Notes: generated by a model from the sequence alone, not told the origin. 64,000 nt of DNA from JAOPZW01 sp963835295 (GCA_963835295.1 CAWIEX010000012.1:806001-870000), one strand, 5' to 3'. Shown: positions 16,991-26,014, counted from the stretch's first letter. Translations and numbers: made by a program.

Positions 16991-18877
16991 GTGACGACAA
17001 GGACCGTCGCTATCTTCGCCTTGCTGACGGGGCTCTGCGCAGCGGGCGTGCCGTCTCCGGCCGCCGCCGTGGAAGGTGGAGTGCTCGTGCGCTTCAAGCG
17101 CGGCATGGACGAGACCCGCAAGGCCGAGGCCCGTCAAGAGGCGGGGGTTCGGCGCGAGACGGCGCTCCCCGCCACCGGGCTGGAAGTGGTCCAGCCCACT
17201 GCCGGCAGAAGTGCAGGCGCGGCGATCGCGACGCTCGCTGCCGACCCGGCGGTGCTGTACGCCGAGCGCGATCGGCGCAGGACCGTGGCGCGGGCGGCCG
17301 ACGATCCCCTGCTCGGGACCCAATGGGGACTCGAGCGCATTCACGCGGCCGACGCGTGGGACGTCACCACCGGCTCGGCGGACGCGCTCGTCGCGGTCGT
17401 GGACACCGGGGTCGACGCAGACCACCCCGACCTCAGCGCGAACCTCGTGCCGGGATGGGACTTCGTGGACGGCGACGCGACGCCGGACGACGAGAGCGCC
17501 AGCGGGCACGGCACGCACGTCGCCGGCATCGTCGGCGCGCGAGGTGACGACGGCGTCGGTATCTCTGGGCTCGCGTGGACGCTGCGCCTCATGCCGCTGC
17601 GCTTCCTCGACGCGTCGGGCAGCGGCACCATCGCCGACGAGGTCCAGGCGTTCGCGTATGCCGCGTCATCCGGGGCGCGCATCGTCAACGCCTCCTTCGG
17701 CGGCGCGGGCTACTCGCAGGCCGAGCGCGACGCGATCGCGTCTGCTCCGGGCACGCTGTTCGTCGCGGCTGCCGGGAACGATGGAGCCGACGTCGATGCC
17801 GATCCGCACTACCCGTGCGCCTACGACCTGCCGAACCTCATCTGCGTGACCGCGTCCGATCGGGCCGACGGCCGCCTCCCGTCGGCGAACATCGGAGTAC
17901 GCAGCGTCGATCTCGCCGCCCCCGGCGAGGACATCGAGAGCACCGTGCCGGGTGGTGGCTGGGCCGCGATGAGCGGCACGTCGATGGCCGCGCCGCACGT
18001 CACCGGCGCCGCCGCGCTGCTGTTGGCGACGCAGCCCGCCGCCCGTCCCGCGGATCTGGTCGAGGCGCTCACCTCGAGCGCCGATCCACTGTCTGCCTTC
18101 TCAGGCGCAACCGTGAGCGGAGGGCGCCTGGACGCCCCTGCGGCCTTGCGGGCGCTCAGAGTCGCCGCCGCGTCGGCGAGCACGGGTTCGGTCTCGAACC
18201 CGGTGACGCCATCCTCGGTGACCGCGTCCGCGACTGCAGTCGCGGACGCTCCCGTCGTGGCCGCCGAGCCGGCGACGCAGGCGCGCGCGGCCCAGCTGCC
18301 CGCTCCCGCGAAGCTGAAGGTGCGGCGCGCTGAGATTCGCGGAGCCCGCCTCGACGTGCTCGCCGAGATCACCCGGAAAGCGACGGGCACCGTCGACGTG
18401 ACCTACCGCTCGCGCGGGCGCACCGTGCGCTTCCCCGTGCCAATCCGCTCGGGGAAGATCCGGTTCGCGCGCTCACTGCGCCGCGGGACGCGCGCCGGCA
18501 CCGTCCTCCTCACCATGCGCTGGCGCGGGACCGAGGCGGTGCGGCCGGCGACCGTGCGGCTGCGCGCCGGGAGACAACGCGCAGGGCTGCGCATGAGCGC
18601 AGCCGCGATCCGCGCGGGGCGCCTGATCGCTCGAGGCGCGATCTCGCCGCGAGCCCGGGGGGTCGTGCGCCTCAGGCTGGAGTACCTCGAGTCGGGCAGG
18701 GTCGCCTCGCGCCGGTTCGCCGCGCGCATCCGGCATGGACGCTGGAAGCTCTCCACGGCCGTCGCGCCCCTCGCGGGGCGCGACGGCTATCTCACCGTGC
18801 AGTTCACCGGCTACCTGTCGGCGCGCGGCGGACCCATGCGCGGCGAGCAGGACGGTCGCCAGGTACCCGGCGGCTGA
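16991..18877 (+). CDS. Secreted subtilisin-family (S8) serine protease
   Basis: About 628 residues. Signal peptide VTTRTVAIFALLTGLCAAGV ending at PAAA. An inhibitor-I9-like propeptide region (VLVRFKRGMDETRKAEARQE) follows. The triad is complete: Asp in VAVVDTGVDADHPDL, His in SGHGTHVAGIVGA, Ser in MSGTSMAAPHVTGAAA, and the oxyanion Asn in FVAAAGNDG. A C-terminal stalk (about 470-628) is Arg-rich with Ig-like character. GTG at 16991 or 16976 both work; no clear ribosome site is seen. It is followed by the riboswitch region. Confidence 0.92.
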   Translation: MTTRTVAIFALLTGLCAAGVPSPAAAVEGGVLVRFKRGMDETRKAEARQEAGVRRETALPATGLEVVQPTAGRSAGAAIATLAADPAVLYAERDRRRTVARAADDPLLGTQWGLERIHAADAWDVTTGSADALVAVVDTGVDADHPDLSANLVPGWDFVDGDATPDDESASGHGTHVAGIVGARGDDGVGISGLAWTLRLMPLRFLDASGSGTIADEVQAFAYAASSGARIVNASFGGAGYSQAERDAIASAPGTLFVAAAGNDGADVDADPHYPCAYDLPNLICVTASDRADGRLPSANIGVRSVDLAAPGEDIESTVPGGGWAAMSGTSMAAPHVTGAAALLLATQPAARPADLVEALTSSADPLSAFSGATVSGGRLDAPAALRALRVAAASASTGSVSNPVTPSSVTASATAVADAPVVAAEPATQARAAQLPAPAKLKVRRAEIRGARLDVLAEITRKATGTVDVTYRSRGRTVRFPVPIRSGKIRFARSLRRGTRAGTVLLTMRWRGTEAVRPATVRLRAGRQRAGLRMSAAAIRAGRLIARGAISPRARGVVRLRLEYLESGRVASRRFAARIRHGRWKLSTAVAPLAGRDGYLTVQFTGYLSARGGPMRGEQDGRQVPGG

Positions 18878-18904
18878 TGCGCAACGTTCGGCGCAACTTC
18901 GCCG

Positions 18905-19072
18905 CCCGCGCTCTGTTGAGACCAGCCAAACCCAGCTGAGCCACCTGCGGACCGCGGTTCGCGGTGGGCGGGGGACCCACAAAAAACGGGGCGAATCGCC
19001 GCTTTGCCATGGCGTAGCGCGTCTCTTTCCGCGCGAGCCCGACAGCTAACCCCGCAAGCGCGAGACGAAAGA
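18905..19072 (+). promoter_or_regulatory. Cyclic di-AMP riboswitch (ydaO/yuaA type)
   Basis: Conserved blocks of this class appear in order in the 200-base leader: CAGCTGAGCC, GGGGGACCCA at 18970-18979, ACGGGGCGAATC at 18987-18998, then GAGCCCGACAGCTAACC at 19036-19052 and GCAAGCG. GTCTC at 19021 and GAGAC at 19061 can close the final helix. The leader ends just before GAGGG and the GTG of a cell-wall hydrolase gene, the commonest target of this riboswitch in Actinobacteria. By analogy, c-di-AMP binding should lower expression. Recognised by eye; boundaries approximate. Confidence 0.85.
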
Positions 19073-19081
19073 GGGTGTTGT

Positions 19082-19819
19082 GTGCCATCGAGCATGAGAA
19101 CGGCGTGCGGCCTCCTGGCCTCGGCGGCGTTGGCGCTCGCCGTCGCGCAGGATGCGCATGCGGCCTTCGGCGACCGCGCCCTGCAGCGAGGCGCTCACGG
19201 CCATGACGTGCGCGTTCTGCAGAGCTGGCTGACCCGCGTTGGTTGGCCCACGCACGTCGATGGCCGCTACGGCCGCCGGACTGCGCGCCACGTCCGTCAC
19301 TTCGAGCAGAGCAACGACCGGCACGTCGACGGACGCGTGAGTCGTCGCGACGCTCGGGTCCTGCGAGGACTGGTCGAGACCACGGCGGCGCGCGCGGCAC
19401 CGGCGACAGGGGTCGCCACGCTCGCCGCCGACGGGATGACGGCGGTCCCGCCCGCGGATGCGCCTCCCGCCGTCCAGGCCGCGATCGGCGCCGCCAACCG
19501 CCTCGTCGGCAAGCCTTACGAGTGGGGCGGAGGCCATGGCCGGTGGGAAGACGACGGCTACGACTGCTCGGGCGCGGTGAGCTACGCGTTCCACGGCGCC
19601 GGCCTCCTGGACGCGGCGCTGGATTCGTCGCAACTCGCGCGCTGGGCCGAGCCGGGCGTCGGCAGCTGGATCACCGTCTATGGCCGGGCAGATCACGCCT
19701 ATGCCGTCATCGCGGGCCTGCGATTCGACACGTCGGGCACCGCAGGCGCAGGGCCGCGCTGGCACGCGCGGCCACGCTCGGGCCGCGGCTACGCCGCGCG
19801 CCATCCGGTCGGCCTGTGA
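19082..19819 (+). CDS. Secreted peptidoglycan-binding, NlpC/P60-like protein
   Basis: 245 residues. Start GTG at 19082 with GAGGG at 19071; the signal peptide is MRTACGLLASAALALAVAQD then AHA. A PG_binding_1 domain follows (LQRGAHGHDVRVLQSWLTRV, DGRYGRRTARHVRHFEQSN). The C-terminal domain has NlpC/P60-like features: GKPYEWGGGHG, YDCSGAVSYAFHGAG with the catalytic Cys, and a later histidine in GRADHAYAVIAG. It should cut or bind cell-wall peptides. The c-di-AMP riboswitch directly upstream links it to cell-wall and osmotic control. Confidence 0.9.
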   Translation: MPSSMRTACGLLASAALALAVAQDAHAAFGDRALQRGAHGHDVRVLQSWLTRVGWPTHVDGRYGRRTARHVRHFEQSNDRHVDGRVSRRDARVLRGLVETTAARAAPATGVATLAADGMTAVPPADAPPAVQAAIGAANRLVGKPYEWGGGHGRWEDDGYDCSGAVSYAFHGAGLLDAALDSSQLARWAEPGVGSWITVYGRADHAYAVIAGLRFDTSGTAGAGPRWHARPRSGRGYAARHPVGL

Positions 19820-19846
19820 GGAAACGCCGGCGTGATCGCCGCCGAG

Positions 19847-20506
19847 CTAGGGCTCGACAAGCCCGCTGCGGACGGCGTAACGCGTGAGCGCGACGCGGTC
19901 GCGCAAGCCGAGCTTCTGGAGGACGTTCGCACGGTGCCGCTCGACGGTGTGCTCGCTGATGGACATCAGGTCGGCGATCTCTTTGCCCGTATGGCCTTCG
20001 GCCACGAGCTTGACCAGCTCGCGCTCGCGCGGCGTCAGCACCTCTTCGGAGACGTCGAGTCCCGTGTCGGAGCGCTCGAGCGCGTGGCGGATCAGCGATC
20101 GGACCGCTCCGGCGTAGATGAATGGCTCGTCGCGCAGCGCCGCGCGGCAGGCGTGCACGAGGTCCTCGTCGGCGGCCGTCTTGAGCACATATCCCGTTGC
20201 GCCCACCTTCAACGACTCGAAGAAGAACTGCTCGTTGTCGTGCACGGACAGCATCACGATGCGGAGGTCCGGCCGATGGCTGCGCAGCCTGCGCGCGACC
20301 TGCAGTCCAGTGAGCCGAGGCATCGACACGTCGAGGATCGCGAGGTCGACCGGCGTGCGCAGGGCGGCCTCGAGCGCTTCGGCGCCGTCGCCGGCCTCCG
20401 CGACGACCTCGAAGTCGGGCTCTCGCTCCAGGATGAGCCTGAGCCCGTCGCGCACCAGCGCGTGATCGTCTGCCAGCAGCAGGCGTGTCTTCGTCGCCGG
20501 CGTCAC
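19847..20506 (-). CDS. NarL/LuxR-family response regulator
   Basis: 219 residues. Receiver (LLADDHALVRDGLRLILERE; DLAILDVSMPRLTGLQVARR; GYVLKTAADEDLVHA) and LuxR HTH (LTPRERELVKLVAEGHT, EIADLMSISEHTVERHRANV). The GTG at 20506 overlaps the stop of the kinase (20503), giving the usual coupled pair. Close to the 12606-13265 regulator in both domains. Confidence 0.95.
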   Translation of the reverse strand: MTPATKTRLLLADDHALVRDGLRLILEREPDFEVVAEAGDGAEALEAALRTPVDLAILDVSMPRLTGLQVARRLRSHRPDLRIVMLSVHDNEQFFFESLKVGATGYVLKTAADEDLVHACRAALRDEPFIYAGAVRSLIRHALERSDTGLDVSEEVLTPRERELVKLVAEGHTGKEIADLMSISEHTVERHRANVLQKLGLRDRVALTRYAVRSGLVEP

Positions 20507-21492
20507 CGCGGCATCCCTGCGCCCGGCACACGCAACGTGACGCGCGCGCCACTCGGCTCGGCGCGGTTGAGCTCGAGCGTTCCGCCGATCAGCAGCGCCC
20601 GTTCGCGCATCCCCCGGATACCGCCGTTCGAGCTGATCTGCGACGGGAAGCCGATGCCGTTGTCGGCGATGCTGAGCTCGATGGCTCCGGCACCGTTGAC
20701 GACCAGTGTGAGCCGCACGTGGCTCGCGCCGGAATGGCGCGCCGCGTTGGTCAGGCTCTCCTGGGCGACCCGATAGAGCACCGTCTCGACCTCCGGACTC
20801 AGGGACGCCGGCTCGCGCGGCAGCTCGCGTGCAATGCGCACCCCGGTGCTCTCCTCCATGCGCTGGCACAGCGTCGTGAGCGCGGCCGCCAACCCGAGAT
20901 CGTCGAGCAGATCAGGGCGCAGCTCACGGGCAACGCGCCGCACGTCGTCGACGGTGGCGAGCATCGAGACGCGCGCATCCGCGATGCGGCCGGCGATCGG
21001 CTCGGGTGCTTCATCCGCCAGGCGCCTGAGCAGCATGGCCATCGCGGTGAGGTTCTGCCCGATCTCGTCGTGCAGCTCCCGTGCGATACGCGTGCGCTCC
21101 CGTTCCTGGGCGGCGAGCTCGCGCCGCGCGCTCTCGCGCCGCTCACCTTCGAGGCGGTCGAGCATGTGGTTGAACGAGCGCGTCAGAAGACTGACCTCCG
21201 AGGTGGGGCCGATATCTGGAAGCCGCTCGCCCGGCTGCAAGGGGTCAACGGTCTCCATCAGGGACGTCAGACGTGCAAGCGGAGCGAAAGCGCGACGCAG
21301 CAGCAGCACGTTCACCACCACCATCGCCAGCACGCCGCCCCCCAGCGCGATCGGTCGACCGTTTGCGGGCTGCAGCCAGAGGACTGTCCCCGCGACGAGC
21401 AGCACGAGCGCGTTGGGGCCGAAGATCCGCCAGAACAGCGAGACGAAGCGCTCGTCGCCCTCCCATCGATCAGACCTTGGTAGCAGGGGCAT
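20503..21492 (-). CDS. HAMP-containing sensor histidine kinase (HisKA_3)
   Basis: 329 residues. Two membrane helices (NALVLLVAGTVLWLQ; LGGGVLAMVVVNVLLLRRAF), HAMP linker (APLARLTSLMETVDPLQPGE), then RIARELHDEIGQNLTAMAML with the phosphoacceptor histidine, and ATPase boxes (VAQESLTNAARHS, ADNGIGFP, GGIRGMRERALLIGG). Same architecture and many shared motifs with the 13262-14215 kinase, so the two pairs are products of a duplication. Divergent from the Crp-like gene at 21585. Confidence 0.93.
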   Translation of the reverse strand: MPLLPRSDRWEGDERFVSLFWRIFGPNALVLLVAGTVLWLQPANGRPIALGGGVLAMVVVNVLLLRRAFAPLARLTSLMETVDPLQPGERLPDIGPTSEVSLLTRSFNHMLDRLEGERRESARRELAAQERERTRIARELHDEIGQNLTAMAMLLRRLADEAPEPIAGRIADARVSMLATVDDVRRVARELRPDLLDDLGLAAALTTLCQRMEESTGVRIARELPREPASLSPEVETVLYRVAQESLTNAARHSGASHVRLTLVVNGAGAIELSIADNGIGFPSQISSNGGIRGMRERALLIGGTLELNRAEPSGARVTLRVPGAGMPR

Positions 21493-21584
21493 CGAGGTGC
21501 GCCTGAGACTATGGCAGCCGCGGGACGCCGAAATGGGGGGTGGCCCTCACGCGCCGGACAAGGCCTTGCGGGCACCCTCCATGT

Positions 21585-22412
21585 ATGGCTCTTGCACAGG
21601 TTTCCCCCCTCGACGGCGACCCGCTGGGCGGAGATGAGCCGGACGGCAACGGCTCGTTGCGGCTGGCCGCCAACACCGGGTCGTTCCAGCGGCCCGTGCG
21701 GATCTTCGAGCACGAGCCCGACCTGCTCGATCACCTGACGCCGCAAGCAGCGCGGTTGGCCTGGCATCTCGGCGTGACCGACAGCACGATCTTCGAGGAG
21801 GGTCACTGGTCTCCGCCTGACGAGCGCACTCTCGGTCGCGGCGCCCTCGGCCTGATGGTGCTCGACGGACTGCTCACCCGAAGCGTCGGCTTCGACGGTC
21901 GCCGTACGCCGGAGCTCATCGGCGCCGGCGATCTGCTGCGACCGTGGGAGGGCGATCCGGTGGGCGGCCTCGTGGCCGTCGCTTCCGAATGGAGGGTGAT
22001 GCAGCGAGCCACCGTAGCCCTACTCGACGAGCAGTTCGCCGATCGCGTCTGCCGCGTCCCCGGGCTGACCGCCGCGCTGCTGGGTCGCGCATTCCAGCGC
22101 GTGCGCTGGTTCGCGTTCCACGCCGCGCTCGCGCAGGTGCGCCGTGCTGAGCCCCGCCTGCTGCTGCTGCTATGGCATATGGCGGATCGGTGGGGGCGCG
22201 TCACGCCGGAAGGCATCCACCTGCCGCTCGAGCTCACTCACGGGTTCCTGGCCAGCCTCGTCTGCATGCGACGCCCGAGCGTGTCAGCGGCTTTGGTGGC
22301 CCTGGCTCGCGACGGAGAGCTTCGGCGCAACGCCGACCGGACGTGGCTCTTGATGGGGGAGCCGCCGCGGCTCGACCGCATCCACCTGCCAGCTGCGCGG
22401 TCGTCACGCTGA
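21585..22412 (+). CDS. Crp/Fnr-like transcriptional regulator
   Basis: 275 residues. N-terminal beta-roll part (LGLMVLDGLLTRSVGFDGR, PELIGAGDLLRPWEGD), helix (LTAALLGRAFQRVRWFAFHA) and C-terminal winged HTH (PLELTHGFLASLVCMRRPSV, SAALVALARDGELRRNADRT). The WHMADRWGRVTPEGIHLPLE block aligns with WQMADRWGTVGPDGVELHVP of the regulator at 9988-10710. ATG at 21585 is chosen; the frame is open to 21540. Divergent from a histidine kinase gene over about 90 bases. Confidence 0.85.
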   Translation: MALAQVSPLDGDPLGGDEPDGNGSLRLAANTGSFQRPVRIFEHEPDLLDHLTPQAARLAWHLGVTDSTIFEEGHWSPPDERTLGRGALGLMVLDGLLTRSVGFDGRRTPELIGAGDLLRPWEGDPVGGLVAVASEWRVMQRATVALLDEQFADRVCRVPGLTAALLGRAFQRVRWFAFHAALAQVRRAEPRLLLLLWHMADRWGRVTPEGIHLPLELTHGFLASLVCMRRPSVSAALVALARDGELRRNADRTWLLMGEPPRLDRIHLPAARSSR

Positions 22413-22455
22413 CCGTCTGCCCGACCGAGCACGAGCCTGCGGGTAGCACGATGCC

Positions 22456-22680
22456 ATGCCTGTTTCCGAATCGCCGAGGACCGCGACCACGCATCTCGAG
22501 GCGGAGGTTCGCGCCGTCGTGCGGACGTTGAGGTCCTACGGACCGCTTCCCGAGGGGACGCTGGAGAGGCTCGTCGGAGGCGCGCGTTGGCGCCATGGGT
22601 ACGCTCACGCCGCGCTGGCGGACGCCATCCGCCAGGGCCGCGTCCGCGAGCTCGGCTGCGGCTTCTACGAGGCAACCTGA
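22456..22680 (+). CDS. Small hypothetical protein
   Basis: 74 residues (MPVSESPRTATTHLEAEVRA to VRELGCGFYEAT). RTLRSYGPLPEGTLERLVG and YAHAALADAIRQGRVRELG look like a compact helical, possibly winged-helix, domain. It follows the Crp-like gene by 43 bases. No family is recognised; supported only by an in-frame, gene-like composition. Confidence 0.5.
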   Translation: MPVSESPRTATTHLEAEVRAVVRTLRSYGPLPEGTLERLVGGARWRHGYAHAALADAIRQGRVRELGCGFYEAT

Positions 22681-22842
22681 CGTCCACATAGCGCGTGGTC
22701 CGCAGCGACACCGTTCGCCTCCCGCGACCATGCATGCCCTCCGATCCGCTCCACGGTCATCTGGATGACTGGCCGCAAAGCGTCGCGCGGGACACCGGGC
22801 AGGGCGACCCGAGTCCCTCTCAACGAACGGAAGGAATCGTCC

Positions 22843-23676
22843 ATGCCTGGACCTGGGAACCGTCGCGGTCGACTCGCTCGGGCGGTCCGCGTCGCGACGC
22901 ATCGCAGCCGGCGCGCGCGCCTCGTGCTGATGGGGTCGGTCGTCATCGGCCTGCTCGCAGCCCCCATCGCCTTCGGCGCCGTGAGCGGCGGAGGGCTGAT
23001 CGGCGGCCAGCGCAATCCCAGCAACAACACCTCGAGCGGGTACCAGAAGGAGACCCAGATCGTCGGCACGATCGCCCAGAATCAGGGCGGCGTCGCCGCC
23101 CACACCGGCGGCTACACGACGCGACAGTCGAACAAGTCCGATTCCGGCGGCGGCGCGATCTACGGCTGCCGCGCCAAGGCCGGCACCGAGTCCTGCGTCG
23201 CCGCGAACAACCTCAACAACGGCGACGCGTTCCGCTTCCAGACCACCCCCGGCGCCAACACGGTCGGCCAGATCCGATTCGGCCTGGACCTGAACACCAC
23301 GGTCGACAAGCCGCCGTTCGCGACGAACGGCACCGGGCTGGTCAAGAACCTCAACGCCGACGCCGTCGACGGCAAGTCCGCTGACGACTTCGTGTCCAAG
23401 GGCAGCCTGCTCTTCGCGGTCGTGGCCGCTGACGGCACCATCAGCGCCAACCGCGGGATCCCGACCAACGGCGCGGCCACCGTCGATACATCGAGCGGCA
23501 ACCCGGTGTTCACCGTCCCATTTGCGGGTGACGTCAGCAAGTGCGCAGCGACGGCGAACCCGACCGCAACCGACGTGGGCACGCTCGCGGTCGCCCCGGG
23601 CACCGACAAAGCCACGATCACCGTCACCGAGGAAGGCACGACGGCGCGCGGCTTTCACCTGCAGGTGATGTGCTGA
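22843..23676 (+). CDS. Secreted/cell-envelope protein of unknown function
   Basis: 277 residues. After a basic N-terminus comes one hydrophobic helix (LVLMGSVVIGLLAAPIAFGA), a signal peptide or anchor. The mature part is rich in Asn, Thr and Gly (GGQRNPSNNTSSGYQ) with four cysteines (GCRAKAGTESCVAANN, DVSKCAATAN, final C). LVKNLNADAVDGKSADDFV is a motif seen in many exported proteins of this lineage and in tail-fibre-like repeats. ATG at 22843 is preceded by GGAAGGAA. The next gene overlaps its stop. Confidence 0.8.
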   Translation: MPGPGNRRGRLARAVRVATHRSRRARLVLMGSVVIGLLAAPIAFGAVSGGGLIGGQRNPSNNTSSGYQKETQIVGTIAQNQGGVAAHTGGYTTRQSNKSDSGGGAIYGCRAKAGTESCVAANNLNNGDAFRFQTTPGANTVGQIRFGLDLNTTVDKPPFATNGTGLVKNLNADAVDGKSADDFVSKGSLLFAVVAADGTISANRGIPTNGAATVDTSSGNPVFTVPFAGDVSKCAATANPTATDVGTLAVAPGTDKATITVTEEGTTARGFHLQVMC

Positions 23677-24248
23677 ACGGCAACGCCGCCGGACAGCGGT
23701 CGCCGAGCTCGCCTGCGAGCTCGGCGACCGCCCCGCCGACGAGATCCCTCGGTCGCCGTGCTCGGCGCGTCCTCCGCGCCCCAACGGCGCTCTACGACGT
23801 GGGACTGGGGTGGATCCTCGGCCACCGCTTCCTCATGCTGACGCACCGCGGGCGGCGGACCGGGCGGTTGTATCGAACCGTGCTCGAGGTCCTGCGCTGG
23901 GATCCCGAGGCGCACGAGGCGGTCGTCATGGCGGGCTTGGGCAAGCGAGCGCAGTGGTATCGGAACGTCGTCGACGGCGGTGCGGTCGAGGTCGCCATCG
24001 CCCGCGAGCGCTGGCGGCCCGAAATCGACTCCCTCGGCGTCGACAGGGCGGCGTCGGTGCTGGCCGACTACGAGCGCCGCAACCGCCTCATCGCGCCGAT
24101 CGTCCGTCGTCTGCTGTCATGGCTCGCCGGCTTCAGGTACGACGGCTCGGCTGCCGCGCGGCGCAGGCTCGTCGAGAGCCTTCCCCTCCTGGTCCTTCGG
24201 CCCAGGACCGAGGGCTCGCGTGGCGCTGACTCGCCAACGCGTGGCTAA
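23670..24248 (+). CDS. Deazaflavin (F420)-dependent nitroreductase-family protein
   Basis: 192 residues. The core HRFLMLTHRGRRTGRLYRTV, VLEVLRWDPEAHEAVVMAGL and GKRAQWYRNVVDGGAVEVAI matches the DDN/PF04075 split-barrel family that binds F420 or other lipophilic cofactors. The N-terminal 40 residues are low-complexity. The GTG at 23670 overlaps the previous stop, and a 15-bp hairpin lies inside the first codons, so the true start may be further downstream. Substrate unknown. Confidence 0.8.
   Translation: MLNGNAAGQRSPSSPASSATAPPTRSLGRRARRVLRAPTALYDVGLGWILGHRFLMLTHRGRRTGRLYRTVLEVLRWDPEAHEAVVMAGLGKRAQWYRNVVDGGAVEVAIARERWRPEIDSLGVDRAASVLADYERRNRLIAPIVRRLLSWLAGFRYDGSAAARRRLVESLPLLVLRPRTEGSRGADSPTRG
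23696..23731 (+). terminator. 15-bp perfect inverted repeat just after the secreted-protein stop
   Basis: GCGGTCGCCGAGCTC (23696-23710) and GAGCTCGGCGACCGC (23717-23731) with a six-base loop. The stem is very stable and starts 20 bases after a stop codon. There is no T-run, and it sits in the 5' part of the next reading frame, so it may be an attenuator or a transcript-stabilising hairpin instead. Confidence 0.5.
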
Positions 24249-25081
24249 TCGGCGCAGTCGCGTGTCCGCCTTCGCTCTCGTTACCCCGCGACGCGTGTCG
24301 CGGACATCGCAGACCTTCTCTCCCTACCCCTCCAAGACTTCGTCGGGGCCGCGCGCGAGGCCAGGTCTGCCGCGCGCCTTCCGCGGACGAGCCGCGCGAG
24401 TCTCACGCCGTTGTAGGCTCGCGCCTGCTCCGGTGGCACAGCGACGGTGCCGACTGTCGCTGCGCACCAAAGGCGACAGCGGCGGGACCGCGGGGGCTGT
24501 CAACCCGAGCAGAGGCCTCCAACCATCCCCCTACGCCCGACAAGTGTCTTGTGCCGTGCCCCCGAGGCTCTTGTCGGTCCGTCCACTCAGGTTGCGGTGC
24601 TATCTACCCCTATCTACCAATAAACGCAGGCAAAAGCTTCACTCAAAAGATACGTACGGTCGCGGTATGGGACCGACCGGAGGGCGTGAAGTTGCCGGGG
24701 CATATCAGAGACCTCAGGAAGCCGCGCATCGCCTGCGGCGGTCCAAGCCGTTTCAAGGAAGATGGCACCGCCCGGACGACCCGCGTGAACACCTCCCGCT
24801 CGTGGTTCAGCACCGTCAGCGCCACGCCCGCTTGCTTGACTTTGACGACCTCCTTCAACGAGGCATGCTCGCGTTCCTGCTTGCGGCGGACAAGTATGAC
24901 CCAGCCGTAGCCGTACGAGTGAACGTGAAGGATCTCGGGCCCCGACCCGCTAAAGAAGTGTTCGTCTGCGGACTTGCGCAAGCGCGCAAGCCCTTGCTAC
25001 GGTCCCCGGCGCCGAGCCGTTAGAGAGTGCGCTCTTACCGGGGTGGGGAACACGGGCTGCGCTCGGGATAAGGGGGCATCG
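24249..25081. other. Gene-poor 830-base region with a local A+T-rich stretch
   Basis: No convincing gene. Around 24600-24660 base composition drops sharply (ATCTACCCCTATCTACCAA, AAAAGCTTCACTCAAAAGA), unlike the flanks. One minus-strand open frame, 24643-24981 (112 codons, MRKSADEHFFSGSGPEILHV), has a mixed, partly gene-like composition and is kept only as a weak candidate. The region may mark an insertion boundary or a promoter region. Confidence 0.4.
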
Positions 25082-26014
25082 TTGAAGCACCTTGATCGTC
25101 TGGCCTGCCCGGACTGCGGAGCCGCGCTTGCATCCAGCGCGGACGCCGTAACGTGTCCCAGCGGCCATCGGTTCCGCGTGACGAACGGGATCCCGAGGTT
25201 CATCGCCGGCGGGGGAGCCGACCAGACCGAGGCCATCCGTCGTAGCTTCACCAGCGAGTGGGATCACTACGACTACGACACCGATCGCATTTGGGGCCAG
25301 AGCCTCGCCGAACGCCGCGAGATCGCCCTGCGCGAGCTTGACTGCAAACCCGAGGATCTCGCTGGCAAGCTGGTGCTCGACGCCGGCTGCGGAGCGGGGA
25401 TGGTCTCGTACCAGTTCTCCGAGATGGGCGCCGAGGTCGTCGCGGCTGACGTCAGCGACAGCGTCGATGCCGCTCGCGCGCAGCTTACGGCGCTCGGCGT
25501 CAACCGCGAGGTCGAGTTCATCCAGGCCGATCTCGCACGACCCCCGCTCAAGCCCGCCCAGTTCGATGTCGTGTTCTCGAGCGGCGTGCTGCACCACAAC
25601 CCGAGCACGCGTGCCGCGCTCGACGCCATCGCTCCGCTGGTCGCCCCCGGCGGCCAGATCTACGTCTGGCTGTACGGCTCGACGCCCGGGCTCGCTCACA
25701 AGGTTCGAGCCATCATGCGGCGGATCATCGTGCCGCTCCCGCCCAAGCTCCAGCGCGGGATCCTCAGCGTGTGGACCCTTCAGTCCATCGGCCGTCAGCG
25801 CCTCCGCCGGCTCACGGGCCGCGGCCGTCGCGACGACGGGGTGACGTACCGCGAGAAGATGCTGATCTTGCTCGACCACTACACGCCCCGCTATCGCTGG
25901 GAGCACACGCCCGAGGAACTGTCCGGGTGGTATCGCGAACTCGGCTTCACCGACGTCAAGACGACGGAACGCACGCACGTGGGATTCGGAGTACTGGCTC
26001 GGCGACCGTCGTAG
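25082..26014 (+). CDS. Class I SAM-dependent methyltransferase with N-terminal zinc ribbon
   Basis: 310 residues. The N-terminus (LACPDCGAALASSADAVTCP) has a C-x2-C...C zinc-ribbon pattern like Trm112-type modules fused to small-molecule methyltransferases. SAM motif I is VLDAGCGAGMVSYQFSEMG, followed by FIQADLARPPLKPAQFDVVF and SSGVLHHNPSTRAALD. The C-terminal part (YTPRYRWEHTPEELSGWYRE) is typical of sugar or lipid methyltransferases. TTG at 25082 has AAGGGGG 6 bases upstream. Single gene; target unknown. Confidence 0.85.
   Translation: MKHLDRLACPDCGAALASSADAVTCPSGHRFRVTNGIPRFIAGGGADQTEAIRRSFTSEWDHYDYDTDRIWGQSLAERREIALRELDCKPEDLAGKLVLDAGCGAGMVSYQFSEMGAEVVAADVSDSVDAARAQLTALGVNREVEFIQADLARPPLKPAQFDVVFSSGVLHHNPSTRAALDAIAPLVAPGGQIYVWLYGSTPGLAHKVRAIMRRIIVPLPPKLQRGILSVWTLQSIGRQRLRRLTGRGRRDDGVTYREKMLILLDHYTPRYRWEHTPEELSGWYRELGFTDVKTTERTHVGFGVLARRPS

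Noticed and set aside
22234..23784. Long minus-strand frame over the secreted protein
   Set aside because: Overlaps two gene-like plus-strand frames and has no recognisable domain.
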